NCBI GenBank assembly: GCA_902728285.1
Contig: CACVBU010001300.1
Coordinates: 20,497-84,496, forward strand
Direction of reading: 5' to 3'
DNA length: 64,000 nucleotides
Origin: Clytia hemisphaerica
Taxonomy: Eukaryota > Cnidaria > Hydrozoa > Leptothecata > Clytiidae
The notes below the pieces were generated by a model. It did no database searches, was not told where the DNA came from, and saw only the letters and a program-made list of their open reading frames with translations. Of this stretch, positions 25,513-36,152 are shown in pieces. The position numbers and the translations under genes were made by a program. How positions within the stretch are numbered: position 1 is the stretch's first letter; each line of letters opens with the position of its first letter.

Positions 25513-26540
25513 GTAATAAAACTTATTTCTTTTTTCTTCTTAGTTTTCATTTCATTCGGGATTTTATTCTTCATTTTTCCCTGATTGATATGATCAATGG
25601 ATTTTTGGGAATAAATGAGTAATAGTTTTCTTTGTTTTCTTAAATTCGTATTCACACCCCTCTCTCGGTGACTGAAGGATTCTTAACCGGTGGGTGTGGG
25701 ACAAAGGGACCAAATGCCAATTAAAAATGGAACCTAATCTCCTATTTATAAAGGGTGGATATTTCAAATTCAATTGTTCACACCTTCACACCTGGACTGG
25801 GTGTCAGAGTAGTATAAAGGAATAAAGGTGAAATGGCAGGGACATTTGTCTGTTTCTGTTTAATTTTTACTGTTTTTCCGCTTTATAGAAATTTCTATTT
25901 TCTTTTTCTAAAGGAAAAAAGTTTAAATGTATTTCCCAATTCGTTAAGTTGACAGAATTTTACAACAATATTTTTCTGATGGAAGCTGCTGAAATAAGAT
26001 ACATCCACTCCACCCCTTGCCAGATTTTCCCCTATTTTGTTCTTTTTAATGTCTTTAGAGGAACGATTCTAATGATTTTATCATCTAAAGCAAAACATAT
26101 GTTTCCTAAGATCGTTTTTTAGACAATACAGGCCTTTTTGCCTCCAGTTTTTGTGCAGGAAAGGATCATAAAAAATTTGGACATCAAATTTTCTATACAA
26201 ATTTATTTTACAAAATGTCTTTTACAAAATCTGGACTCACCCTTTTGTAGAAAATAGAAATAAGAAAAGATATTGTCTTTTTGCCCAACACATTAGCTTT
26301 TTTCAGAATAAAGGAAAAATAGAGACCTTTCCCCTTTTCCTTAACAAGTTATTCCCCGTGGAACTAAAATGCTTTAATAGTCTTGATGAGATTTAATATT
26401 TAGCACATTTTATTCATTCCAAAAAAAAGGTTTTTAGGGTTTGCTGTTTTTTCCTTGTCTTTATATCTTTTCCACTTCTTTAAAGATTTTCATTGAACAA
26501 AAAAAACTGGGGAAAAAAAATGGGAAGAAATCTGAAAATC

Positions 26541-26552
26541 TGCTGTGATTTG
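26541..26552 (-). promoter_or_regulatory. Gfi1 core site in intron 1 (11 of 12)
   Basis: CAAATCACAGCA on the - strand, about 1.03 kb 3' of exon 1; the surrounding DNA is unlike that of the upstream copies. Confidence 0.45.
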
Positions 26553-26640
26553 TTTCAATTTCCTTAAAGAAAATCTTAATCATGTCTTTGATCTTTCCTG
26601 TTTGCAACCTAAGAGACTAAAAAATTAAGGAAATTGGTGC

Positions 26641-26676
26641 GCGCGCTGTGATTTTTTACCGCGCGCGCTGTGATTT
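26641..26676 (-). promoter_or_regulatory. Paired Gfi1 cores at 22-bp spacing in intron 1
   Basis: Two copies of GCTGTGATTT (26645 and 26667), each preceded by a GCGC run, start 22 bp apart, about two helical turns, so both would face the same side of the DNA. This is an unusual GC-rich island in AT-rich sequence. Confidence 0.45.
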
Positions 26677-26770
26677 CTTATGTTATGACACCATAGTACA
26701 CAAATCACATCAATAAAAAATAAAATTTTCTTATCTCGACCGTCCTCACACAAAAATATTTTGATCAACA

Positions 26771-27035
26771 CACTTTTGTTGTAGAACAGCTGTATAAGAA
26801 CATGCTGACAAAAAATCTCAAAAATGACAACGATAATTTTGAAGTTAGAACAGTTTTGAGAACATCTCCCAATTTGGACAAAATTTTGAAGCAATTATCA
26901 ATGAAAACATCAATGATAATTTGTTGGCCTAACTAAGTGACTAAATACTAAAATGCACTAAAATTCATTCTAAAAGGGGAACAATTTGATGCTGAAAATT
27001 TTTGAAATTGATAAAATTTCTTATGAAAAAAAGTG
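26771..27035. mobile_element. TA-MITE, CACTTTT subfamily, in Gfi1-like intron
   Basis: CACTTTTGTTGTAGAACA / TTCTTATGAAAAAAAGTG then TA; left flank CA. 265 bp. Confidence 0.6.
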
Positions 27036-27661
27036 TACAAGCTAAGCACAAAAAGCTGACGAATCATAAACTAAATGTCCATTTATATTTTCTATTGTCT
27101 CTCTCAAAGTGAGGGCGAATAAAAACATTTCTTATCTGCTTAGATCCTTTCCAGAGATCAAACATGGACACATATTTTTATACAAAACTTCAGTCACTTC
27201 AACTATCAACATCATCAAAATCTATAATGATATTAAAAAAATGAGAAATATGTTACAAAAATAAACGAAAAGGTCATCATATACTGAAGGGTTAACGACC
27301 CCTTACGACATTTTTTTGATATTTTGATAGCCGTGGGCAGACAAACCTTACATAAAATCTCATCAATTTTTAGCTAAACATTTTAAGCTTTTGACATTTT
27401 ACATGGAAAGTTTTCAGACTTTATTTAGTTGAGTCCTCTCAACATTTACTTTAGTTTGAATCTTTGAATTAACATGTTGAATTAATAAAAGCCCTGCCCA
27501 GTTTTGAATCATTTTAGGTCAGCTGAGAGCACTGGTTTAACAAGACGATTCATTTTCCTTAAAGGTTTTATTTTAGTGTTCCTGTTTCATATCAGACACA
27601 TATTTCATAAGCAAAAAATGTTTTTCTTTTCATCTTAATGACCAATCTTGCTCCACATAAG

Positions 27662-28150
27662 CAGTCTGTGCCACTAACTCAATCGGGAAGATTCTTCCGA
27701 AATGGGAAGAACCTTCCCGAACGGGAAGAACCTACTCTAATTTTTTTCTGCCTGTTTGGGAAGATTCTTCCTCTTTGGGAAGTTGAAAATTGATTGAATC
27801 TTCGGCGAAGCTGTATGATGACCGGCGAAAATTGATACTTTTTGGAGGTGAAAAAGCATCAAATTTTAAGGTTTTTCACCGAAAGAGAAGCAAACTTTAC
27901 CGTAGAAATCTTGTTAAATTGTGAAAAAACTGTGTAAACATCCCAAAGAGGAAGTTCCAACCCGATCGAGATTTCTTTATTTTCCCGCTTCTTCCCGACC
28001 TGGAAGTCCGTTTTTTAACTTTTACCCGTTTGGGTGTCAAGTTAATTTCCGGTTCGGGAAGGTTCTTCCCATTTCGGAAGAACCTTCCCATTTCGGAAGA
28101 ATCTTCCCATTTCGGAAGAATCTTCCCGATTGAGTTAGTGGCACAGACTG
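27662..28150. mobile_element. CAGTCTGTGCCACTAACTC element, 5-bp TSD, copy 1
   Basis: About 70-bp inverted ends starting CAGTCTGTGCCACTAACTC and built from GGGAAGATTCTTCC-type units, with exact TSD ATAAG (27657-27661, 28151-28155). 489 bp, non-coding. Same family as 36153-36907. Confidence 0.85.
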
Positions 28151-28236
28151 ATAAGTGTCAATCTAATATTATCACTCTTATTTAAAAACAAAACCTTTAA
28201 GAATGCATAAAGTTCTTGAATATTTTTGTTCTGATA

Positions 28237-28655
28237 CACGTTTTTTCAATAAGAACATCCAAATTTCTCGAAGCCTTAGGATGTTCTTAATTTTTTGGGT
28301 TTTAAGTCTTAAAATGTTCTTACCTTGTTCTTAATATTTTGACCATCGAAGCCTTATGTTAGTTATTATATTGTTTGTTCTCATACACGCTTTTTTTTTA
28401 TAAGAATACACTTTATAAGAATGTCCATGATGAAAATGGGCAAAAAATTAAGAATATGGTAAGAATATCACCATCATTGAATTTAGCAACTGAACCTAAG
28501 AATGTCATTTTTAATGCATTTTAACCTGTAGATTGCCAATTTCAATCTTAACCTAAGAATACCGTAAGAATATTTTTGGATGATTTTTGCCAAAAAGTTA
28601 AGAATATCCATGATGAAATGAAAAAACACCATTCTTATAAAAAAAAAGAAGCGTG
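28237..28655. mobile_element. Chimeric pair of TA-MITEs: half element fused to a complete one
   Basis: 28237-28384 is a CACGTTTTTTCAATAAGAAC half element lacking its right terminus. 28386-28655 is complete (CACGCTTTTTTTTATAAGAA / TTCTTATAAAAAAAAAGAAGCGTG, TA flanks) and is the reverse complement of 38164-38442. Confidence 0.7.
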
Positions 28656-28815
28656 TATCAAGAACGTGTATTTTAGAAGCTAGATCGTTGTAATAAAATA
28701 GCCAGAAAATTAATTATTATTCAAAAAACATTTCAACAAATATTTTTCAGCATAAGCTTTTCGTTTTATTAAAAAACATCATCAGTGCATATACAAGTTA
28801 GATCGACATCCCTAA

Positions 28816-30513
28816 AGTCTGTTCACGATAAGTGTGCACTCTTTTTTCTTTTACCTATAACTTTTGAAGGAATTCTTCAATCTTCATAAATTTGGTATCG
28901 TTGGAGAGATATTTGTGAGTGAAACAATTTAAAATCAAAAAGTCTTCAAAAAAATTCTAAAAATGAAGATGAAAATGAAGAAGAAAAAAATGAAGATCTT
29001 GTAGAAAAGTGCTATAACTTTCATTTTCACTGGAGAGATTCTTTGATCTTAGGAGGTCATCACTGTGAAGAAATTTCACTGAAATATTTATTCAATATAA
29101 AGTTATGATACAAAGTTAATAAGTGATTGACCCCAAAAAACAGCAGAAAACAGGGTTTTTAGACGTCAATCAGCTTATACAGGGTTCCCAGCGGTCAGGG
29201 AAAACCTGGAAAACCTGGAAAAAGTAGCTTTTTTGGAAAAAGTCAGGGAAAACCTGGAAAAGTCAGGGAAAATTTAGAAAAAGTAGTGAAAGTCAGGGAA
29301 AAGTCAGGGAACTTTTTTTGGAATAGTCAGGGAAAGTCAGGGAATTCCAAAATCAGTCAACTCCAAATTACAAATGATAATTGAAATGATATTATCCTTT
29401 TCATCTTTCATTTTTGCAGGTATTTTATCAGCCAGTAAGTATTGGTGTATTGTAAGCTCTGTGATATTTATTTATTCCACAGTTCTGACAGTTTTGTTTT
29501 ACTTATCTCTTCATTAGTTTCTTTTATTTCGTTTTAGTGGTAGAAAAATGATCCGGGGGGGGGCACTCAAGGTAAATGACCTACCAGACGTTCGGCCCTT
29601 AAGGGTAGGTTTTTCATAGTTCAGGAAGGGTAGGAAATTACAAAACTGCACTGAACTGGACTGTAAGGGTAGGAAATTGTGATTAAAGGCCAATTTTTTG
29701 GTAAAATTGGCACAAAATTGGTCAATTTTGGAGGAAAAATTTCACATTTTCTTGGAAAATTGCAAAAATTTTTGCCCTTTGAAAAAGTGCACTGTAAGGG
29801 TATGATTTTTCATGGAAATTCACTGCACTCTAAGAGTTCGATTTTAGATAGAAGCCAAATTTTGAAGAAAATCTTTTTAGAAAGAGGAAAGAGGAAAGTT
29901 TTCATTCAAATGATAGCACGTTCATCTTTACATACATACGACGGTACCCCTTTTGTATCCTGGTTTTAGTGGAGTTTTAGTAGACTCACTTTTTAAAAAA
30001 TATATGTATTGAAATTTTGTTAAGTTTTATTTTTTTATCTCAATATGGTGTTTTTCAAAATACCGTTGGGGTGAACGGTCAGGGAAAAAGACCCAATATT
30101 CTGCTCTGGTCAGGGAAAAAGGCACCTTGGTCAATCTAAAAGTCATGGAAAAGGGCCTTTTTTTGGAAAAAGTCAGGGAAAAATATTTCTCTTAAGTGCT
30201 GGGAACCCTGTTATAACTTTGTTTGATATCTTTTGACTGAATTATTATTTTTTAGAATTTTTTTCACAGTGATGACATTCGATGATCAAGGATTCACTTA
30301 AGTGAAAATGATGGTTATAGCACTTTTCTACAAGATCTTCATTTTTTTCTTCTTCATTTTCATCTTCATTTTTAGAATTTTTTAGAAGACTTTTTGATTT
30401 TAAATTGTTCTACTCACAAATATCTCTCCAACGATACCAAATTTATGAAGATTGAAGAATTCCTTCAAAAGTTATAGGTAAAAGAAAAAAGAGTGCACTA
30501 TCGTGAATAGACT
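28816..30513. mobile_element. Long inverted-repeat element with nested insertion, in Gfi1-like intron
   Basis: Arms of about 240 bp starting AGTCTGTTCACGATA and GTGCACTCTTTTTTCTTTTACC match in reverse at 30300-30513, including the TCTCTCCAACGATACC and CTACAAGATCTTCATTTTTT segments. The centre is occupied by a separate element (29180-30210). Transcribed as part of the intron, the arms could form a long hairpin. Confidence 0.75.
29180..30210. mobile_element. CAGGGTTCCCAGC-ended element, 5-bp TSD
   Basis: CAGGGTTCCCAGC / GCTGGGAACCCTG termini with TSD TTATA on both sides. Both ends carry many (A)GTCAGGGAAAA units. The middle (29550-29960) has poly-G and AAGGGTAGG repeats and may itself be an insertion. 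The CAGGG start suggests a hAT-type element of the kind that makes short TSDs (inference). Confidence 0.75.
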
Positions 30514-31500
30514 ATAAATTATTATCGAACAATCACTAGTAACAAATTCATATATCCTTTGTCATTATATTCAAGAATCTTTATTTTCTCAACTAATCTC
30601 CAAGACTAAGCTTATAGACTGTCAAAAAGGTGTTTAGTACTTTACAACAATGACTTTATTCTACTGAAATTCTCTGATTTGTTCAACTGATTTCCTGTCA
30701 CTTCAGCCAAATGTGATTTACTAAAATTGATTGATCTTTTCCGTTTTGATTGTCTATTTTCTGATCTATTGGCAGTCAAAGGAAACAATTCAAATTGTCT
30801 GGCAATTTGAATCGAAGTTTGAGACATTGAGTGAAAATTCCTTTACCAAATGTTTTGAAATGATTTCAAGTAAACCCCCCTTAAATCTTTATATACCCCT
30901 TTCTCGAAAATACTGTAAAAGTTTTTAGCTAAAATGAAGGTACGTATTGGGTTTTTGCTCGACTGAAGTAAATTTTATATTTTTTTCAAGCTACACTTTT
31001 TTCTTGTCGTTGTCTACTAGTAATGTTTCCCTGTGTCTTAACATCATTCTGATATCCAATTAAAACTACCATGGTTTCCCAAGCACATGTTTTTTTTCTT
31101 AAAGATAGATTCTAGTTGTCTTGTCGCTTGACTTTTAGCTCTTTCAATTAATTCGAATTAATTTGTCGCTTTTCAAAATCAATTATTCTGGTATTTTCTT
31201 TATCTATAAGGATAAGGAACCAATTACATTATCTTAAATTCTTACCGTATTTGAAAACCCTTATAAAGTGGTTTCTAGATAATCCGCCACCTTCCTTGTT
31301 AGCTGTAAAGTTGTTTTGACGCACATATAACGTTTATTGGCGCTATTTGGCAGTTGCATGTCAGTTGAGATACCCTGAAATTTGTTTCCCCACTACAATC
31401 TCCTCAAGCCCTGCAATTCTCTTTCTTTTTTCCGCATCCACACTTTCATTTTTTTAATGCATCTCTAAATAGTTTTATTTCTCTCTTTTTACAACAACAG

Positions 31501-32141
31501 AACTTGCAGCAAAGTTACCAGCTAAGAAATTACGAGCGTTTAAAAAAGGACTGACAGAAGATCAGATAGACAACGAAGATGATAATGATTCTTGTGATTC
31601 TGGCTATTCTGGATCCAGTGAAATTGCAACCGATAACAAAATGGCGGAAGTCACTGCGGAAACGGGTAAACGATTCGAATGTTTAGTATGTGGGAAATTC
31701 TTTAAACGACGTTCATCGCTTTCAACACATAAACTTATACATTTGAACGTCAAACCATTCACGTGTACTGTGTGTGATAAAGAGTTTTTACGGAGATCAG
31801 ACTTAAAGAAACATTCGTTAATGCATACAGGAAAGAAACCTCATGAATGTCCTGATTGTGGTAAGGTATTTTCACAATCTTCAAATATGTTAACACATAT
31901 GAGGCGGCATACGGGCGTCCGCCCCTATTCGTGTAATATATGTGGACACGCGTTTTACAGGAAAGTTGATGTCCGTCGACATCAGTCAAGACATTTTAAA
32001 GAAAATAATACGTTAAAGTTACATACAATCACTAATAAAGTCGATATTTCACCACCGCCATCAGCTACCGCCACGATTGCGCCCATGCCTTTTATACCGC
32101 CAAGGCTACAAGGTGTAGCGCAACAACAAATAAAAATGTAA
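31501..32141 (+). CDS. gfi1: Gfi1/Senseless-like zinc-finger exon, terminal coding exon
   Basis: Encodes residues 20-232 of a sequence-specific nuclear transcription factor of the Gfi1/Senseless/PAG-3 family, generally repressors in cell-fate decisions. The exon follows a T-rich tract and ACAACAG acceptor. It begins with a basic patch (LPAKKLRAFKK), an acidic-serine stretch, then four C2H2 fingers at about 80-100, 108-128, 136-156 and 164-184, joined by seven-residue linkers. The recognition-helix region reads RRSSLSTH, RRSDLKKH, QSSNMLTH and RKVDVRRH, closely matching Gfi1 fingers 3, 4, 5 and 6. The two N-terminal Gfi1 fingers are absent, giving the four-finger layout of Drosophila Senseless. 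The tail (185-232) is Pro/Ala/Thr-rich and ends QQQIKM. At 232 residues the protein is short for the family. The stop is at 32139-32141. Family assignment is strong; the N-terminus is less certain. Confidence 0.93.
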
Positions 32142-32427
32142 ACTTTACGGACCAAACACAATATTGTTTTTTTACAACGGATGGTGCGTATTTTTTGGAT
32201 TTTTTTTCTTTTAGTACATCTCTTTTTGAGTTTAATATTTGGAGTTATTTTAGTAATGTATTATATTTGATATTAAGAAAAAAGTCAATACAAGCAATTT
32301 ATCTTTTTTTCTGCTAGAAACGATTTTTGTACATATATACCGACGAAACAACGTAGAAACGAATTTTTTTTGTGCATTTTTATTGTAATAAGAAGAAAAC
32401 GTAGTAAGATTATATACTCGTACTTCA

Positions 32428-32433
32428 ATTAAA
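32428..32433 (+). terminator. Candidate polyadenylation signal of the Gfi1-like gene (ATTAAA)
   Basis: ATTAAA lies about 290 nt after the stop codon and is followed by a G/T-rich tract (TTGGTGTCTCCTGTTTTG), as expected for a downstream element. The 3'UTR between is T-rich with no other obvious signal. Confidence 0.45.
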
Positions 32434-32605
32434 AATTATCTTCTTGGTGTCTCCTGTTTTGAAGTTTCTTTTTCCTCTCCCCGTCCCCTCATCGCTCTTC
32501 ATTTCAGCATGGTAAATTACAATGATATTGGATTTTGAAAAGAAATTTACAGCCCCAACAAAGACGGAAGAGAATTTAGCACAAATTTCTACTTTTCTAT
32601 GATGC

Positions 32606-32780
32606 ACAGTTGACTCTCTCTAATTCGATCTTCATGAGATCAAAAATTTTCTTCGAACTTTAGAAACATTCGAATTACAGAGAGTAATTATAACAACTTT
32701 CAAGCTGAGGGGAAAAATATTTTAGTTCAAATTACAGAAAGATTCGAATTATGGAAGTTCGAATTAGAGTGAGTTTGATG
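32606..32780. mobile_element. Diverged pogo/Tigger-like MITE 3' of the Gfi1-like gene
   Basis: CAGTTGACTCTCTCTAATTCGA at the left; AATTACAGAAAGATTCGAATTA and TTCGAATTAGAGTGAGTTTG at the right; right terminus decayed. Similar decayed words occur at 8340-8410, 11745-11825 and 32865-32900. Confidence 0.55.
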
Positions 32781-33683
32781 TAGATTTATTATTTTCAATT
32801 CAAAAACCCCTTAGCTAGACTAACATTTGACGCACTTCGAAGTCAAAATGGAAATACACTTTTTTCGAATTACAGAGAGATTTGAATTATAGAAATAATT
32901 TTATGAAGGTTTCATCTTGACAATCGGCAACGCTACATAGAAATGACTTTAATGGGGAATATTTACGGTTCAGGAAGATTGCGTGTTTCCTTGGGAAAGT
33001 TGGCTTTGAGCAACCCGGAAAATGGTCGCGGAAGATAAATAGCTGACCTCTCTTATAAAGTCTCTTGTAAAGGAGGAACAATTCACCGGGCAGCTAGGAA
33101 ATTCATCAGTGTAACTGTCTTCTAATTCTGTTTTCCCTATTTTTTTGCTTCCTCATTCGGCGTGAACTTCCAAAACGGATCACTAAAAATCGGTGGAAAA
33201 TTCAAGATGGCGGCCATAAAAAGTATCAAATCGGGAAGTTATATCCTTTCCAGGCAACACCAACTTCCCGTTATGAAAATGTTTCCCGTTAAAGTAATAC
33301 TTACCTTTTTGATATAATTGCTTTGATATAGTTTCCCATTTCTGCACTAACATTCCTTTGCTATTTTACAGCGGAAAAAGACCTACTCATCCTCTAGCGA
33401 AAAAAGTTTCTTATAGGAAATATAGGTCTGCGAATCAGACTAAAAAAGACCAGGACTTCGTGTAGTTGAAAAATGAGCATCGAAAAGTTAGGCAATTTCG
33501 TGAGTAAACACAAGATTTTCCGTACCTACCATTTAGAAACAAATCCTTTTCAATGTAATACCGGTTATCCCGGGAAAAATATTTATGAACCCAAAGAAAA
33601 TCAACAAATTGAAGTCTAACATATATGAATTTTGCTAAGCATATTGAGCCTCGACCCGATTTTCCCGTATGCTTATAAAAAAG

Positions 33684-35158
33684 CACTGGGCGAAATTTCC
33701 AAAGTTGTGGAAATATCATATTTCATGATACAGCACCTGACCCCGAGAATGTAGTAAACCCCGAGAATGTAGGTTTCTCATTTTTTAGCATTGTAGCCCT
33801 AACGATAGTTCAACTTCATAAAAATTTGTTTCATAGCATACTGTTACATCTTATTGATTATTTCTGGACAGAAAATTTTAACTTGAATTAATTTTTTCCA
33901 ACGAAAATCTGAATGGAAGTTGATTGGATATTACCCGAACTGAGACATTTTTTAAATAAATCCTCTCTAAATCGAAATCTATTGGAATTAAATTATGATG
34001 ATAGGGTATTTTCTTAGTCCCAATGAACTAAGGAAATGGGGAAAATTGTCCATTTCAATATTTACTGTTCCGAGTTAGATATTTTGACGAAAATGTTTGA
34101 CCTAACTTTTGGGGTTAGTTGACCTACAATTTGGGGGCTTTTATAACCCGACATAAAAAGTCTGTCAAATTATATAAAACTTGTTTGTTGTACTTTTATA
34201 ACATGAAAGTACTACCTGAGAGATGATTAATGTTGAAATTTTGAGCTTTTACGACGTGTTCCAGACCCGTTGGGGCCCCAGCCCAATCAGAAAATTTGCC
34301 TAAGTTTGGAGCAATAGAATTTCTATTCCAATTTGGACTAAGTAGAAATTTTTGACCCGATGTGGGAAGGGGCAGGGGTGTTGTTACATTATTCACATAT
34401 TTCAACACAAAATTTTCAACCTACAAAATAAAAACAACTTTCCTGTCCCTTCTTTTCGTCCTTCCTTTTACTTTTCCTCATTTGTAGTACGATGAAATTA
34501 ATATATTTGTTAATTTTTTGTCAGCGTATATTTCTAAAGTAATAATTTAATATGAATACCGAAAATATAATACCAAAAATATTCAGATGAATACCGAAAT
34601 TCCATTCTCAACAACCGAATCTTTTCACCTACATTCTGGGGGTTAAAAAGTGAAAAAATGCAATTTTCAGAATAACAAAATCCTCTTTAGAATATTGTTT
34701 TCGCATAAAACATTTCTAAAATTTGCTGTTAGAATTAATCCAATTGAAAAAATATCAACAATTTACTATTACTAGATTTAAAGCCATAAAACCAAACCTA
34801 CATTCTGGGGGCTATAACGTAAATGGGAGTCAACTTCAAGGACCAAAAAAATTGGTCTATCTATCAAAAGTAATGAAACTAACCCCTGGGAAAGGATTTT
34901 GGGAGTTCAAAATTTCGTTGAAAATATTTAATATCTTTTAAAATGCAAATCTACATCTTTCAGGTCTGATTCAAATTTCACCTACATTCTCGGGGTCAGG
35001 TGCTGTACTTCCAATTCTGAAGTTCATTGAAACATCATATTTTCAAGATATTTTCAGTTTTTGGAAATATCATATTTCCAAAAGTTGGAAATATTTTGAA
35101 AATATGATGTTTCAGATTTGGAAATATCATGAAATATATTTTCTTATTTCGCCCAGTG
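33684..35158. mobile_element. CACTGGGCGAAAT-ended element, host of a nested insertion
   Basis: CACTGGGCGAAAT at the left and ATTTCGCCCAGTG at the right, with GGAAATATCAT words inside both ends. TSD not clear. Its interior is mostly the element 33731-35005. Confidence 0.55.
33731..35005. mobile_element. CAGCACCTGACCCCGAGAATG-ended element, TA-flanked
   Basis: Inverted ends CAGCACCTGACCCCGAGAAT / ATTCTCGGGGTCAGGTGCTG, TA on each side, 1,275 bp. The word CCTACATTCT(G/C)GGGG recurs inside (about 34630, 34797, 34980). No intact coding frame. Confidence 0.75.
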
Positions 35159-36152
35159 GAGTATATGTAATGGGCTCAAATGCAGTGTGGTCGGAAAAAC
35201 CGGACAAATTGTAGATAAAACAGATTACTCCTACATTCTGATTTGTCCTGCTGATATATTTTGATTTTAAAGTTCAGTCTTCAGTAAATATTATTTTTCG
35301 TTTATTTGCTTTTTCAAAGGCGTGGGAGGGTAAAATAAACACAAGGGTTGGACTTTTTGGACAGCTTGAGGTTGATAAGGACATTTTTGAATCCAGGCAA
35401 TAGTTTTACATACATTGAAAAACTTCGCATAAAGATTGTTGGATTTTGTTTTATTTTGAAGTAATTTTTTTCGAAATGTACAAGATTTTCCCGAGAGTCA
35501 TTTTCCTCCTTGGGGAAAGATTTGGATATTTTAAATCCTACGCCCATTTCTCCAAACCGATTCTTTGTTGTGAAAATAAAAGTCTCAAAAAGGATTGTTG
35601 ATGAGAAGCCAATGGAGAATATGGAAAATCTACCAAATTAAATTATAACCTCCAGTTCTTCCACTCATAATTTCGAAGGTAAAAATTTTGGTCGAAATCC
35701 TTCATTCTTCAGGGGTAATAAACCGAAAATTTTTATTAATAACTCGGAATGAAATTTTTTATCGTCGGAATAAGAAAATTCCAATTGATTTAATTTTCAA
35801 GGGAAAATTTATTCTAATCTATATCTCAAAATAGAAAAATACATTTTTAAGAGGAAGCTTAGCCAATCGTTGAAAGTTTCTAAATAACAACTTAGATAGC
35901 TTATCTTTCTTTTGTCCCTTGTAGTAATGTCGCCATTTATAAGGACTAGACTCTTTTATGGATCCGAATTATATATATCGTTTTAAAATGTTATTCCTTT
36001 AACAACTTCAGAACAAATTTTACAAACTATTAAATTTAGAATCATTAATTTCCGTGACCTATTCAACCAGTGTGGACAACATTGTCTCAGTGACCCCGGT
36101 AAACATTCTTTCGGTCACTTGACCTATGAGCTATGACCTGAGTTGACGTTGA

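Larger units (their letters stand above)
25513..31500 (+). other. Predicted intron 1 of the Gfi1-like gene
   Basis: Runs from GTAATA to a pyrimidine-rich ACAACAG. It holds three perfect Gfi1-core sites (26541, 26645, 26667), then a run of transposons: a TA-type MITE (26771-27035), a CAGTCTG element (27662-28150), a chimeric TA-MITE pair (28237-28655) and a nested long inverted repeat (28816-30513). About half of the intron is therefore recognisable mobile DNA, all of it 3' of the predicted sites. A strong-looking donor (ATGAAG|GTACGT at 30939/30940) near the 3' end may mark an alternative first exon. Confidence 0.55.

Noticed and set aside
25153..25584. 143-codon + strand ORF overlapping the predicted first exon in another frame
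   Set aside because: No domain; hydrophobic tail from T-rich intron DNA. The overlapping MAEEEK frame has Kozak context and a phase-matched donor.
31759..31989. - strand ORF opposite the zinc-finger exon
   Set aside because: Antisense shadow of the C2H2 coding sequence.
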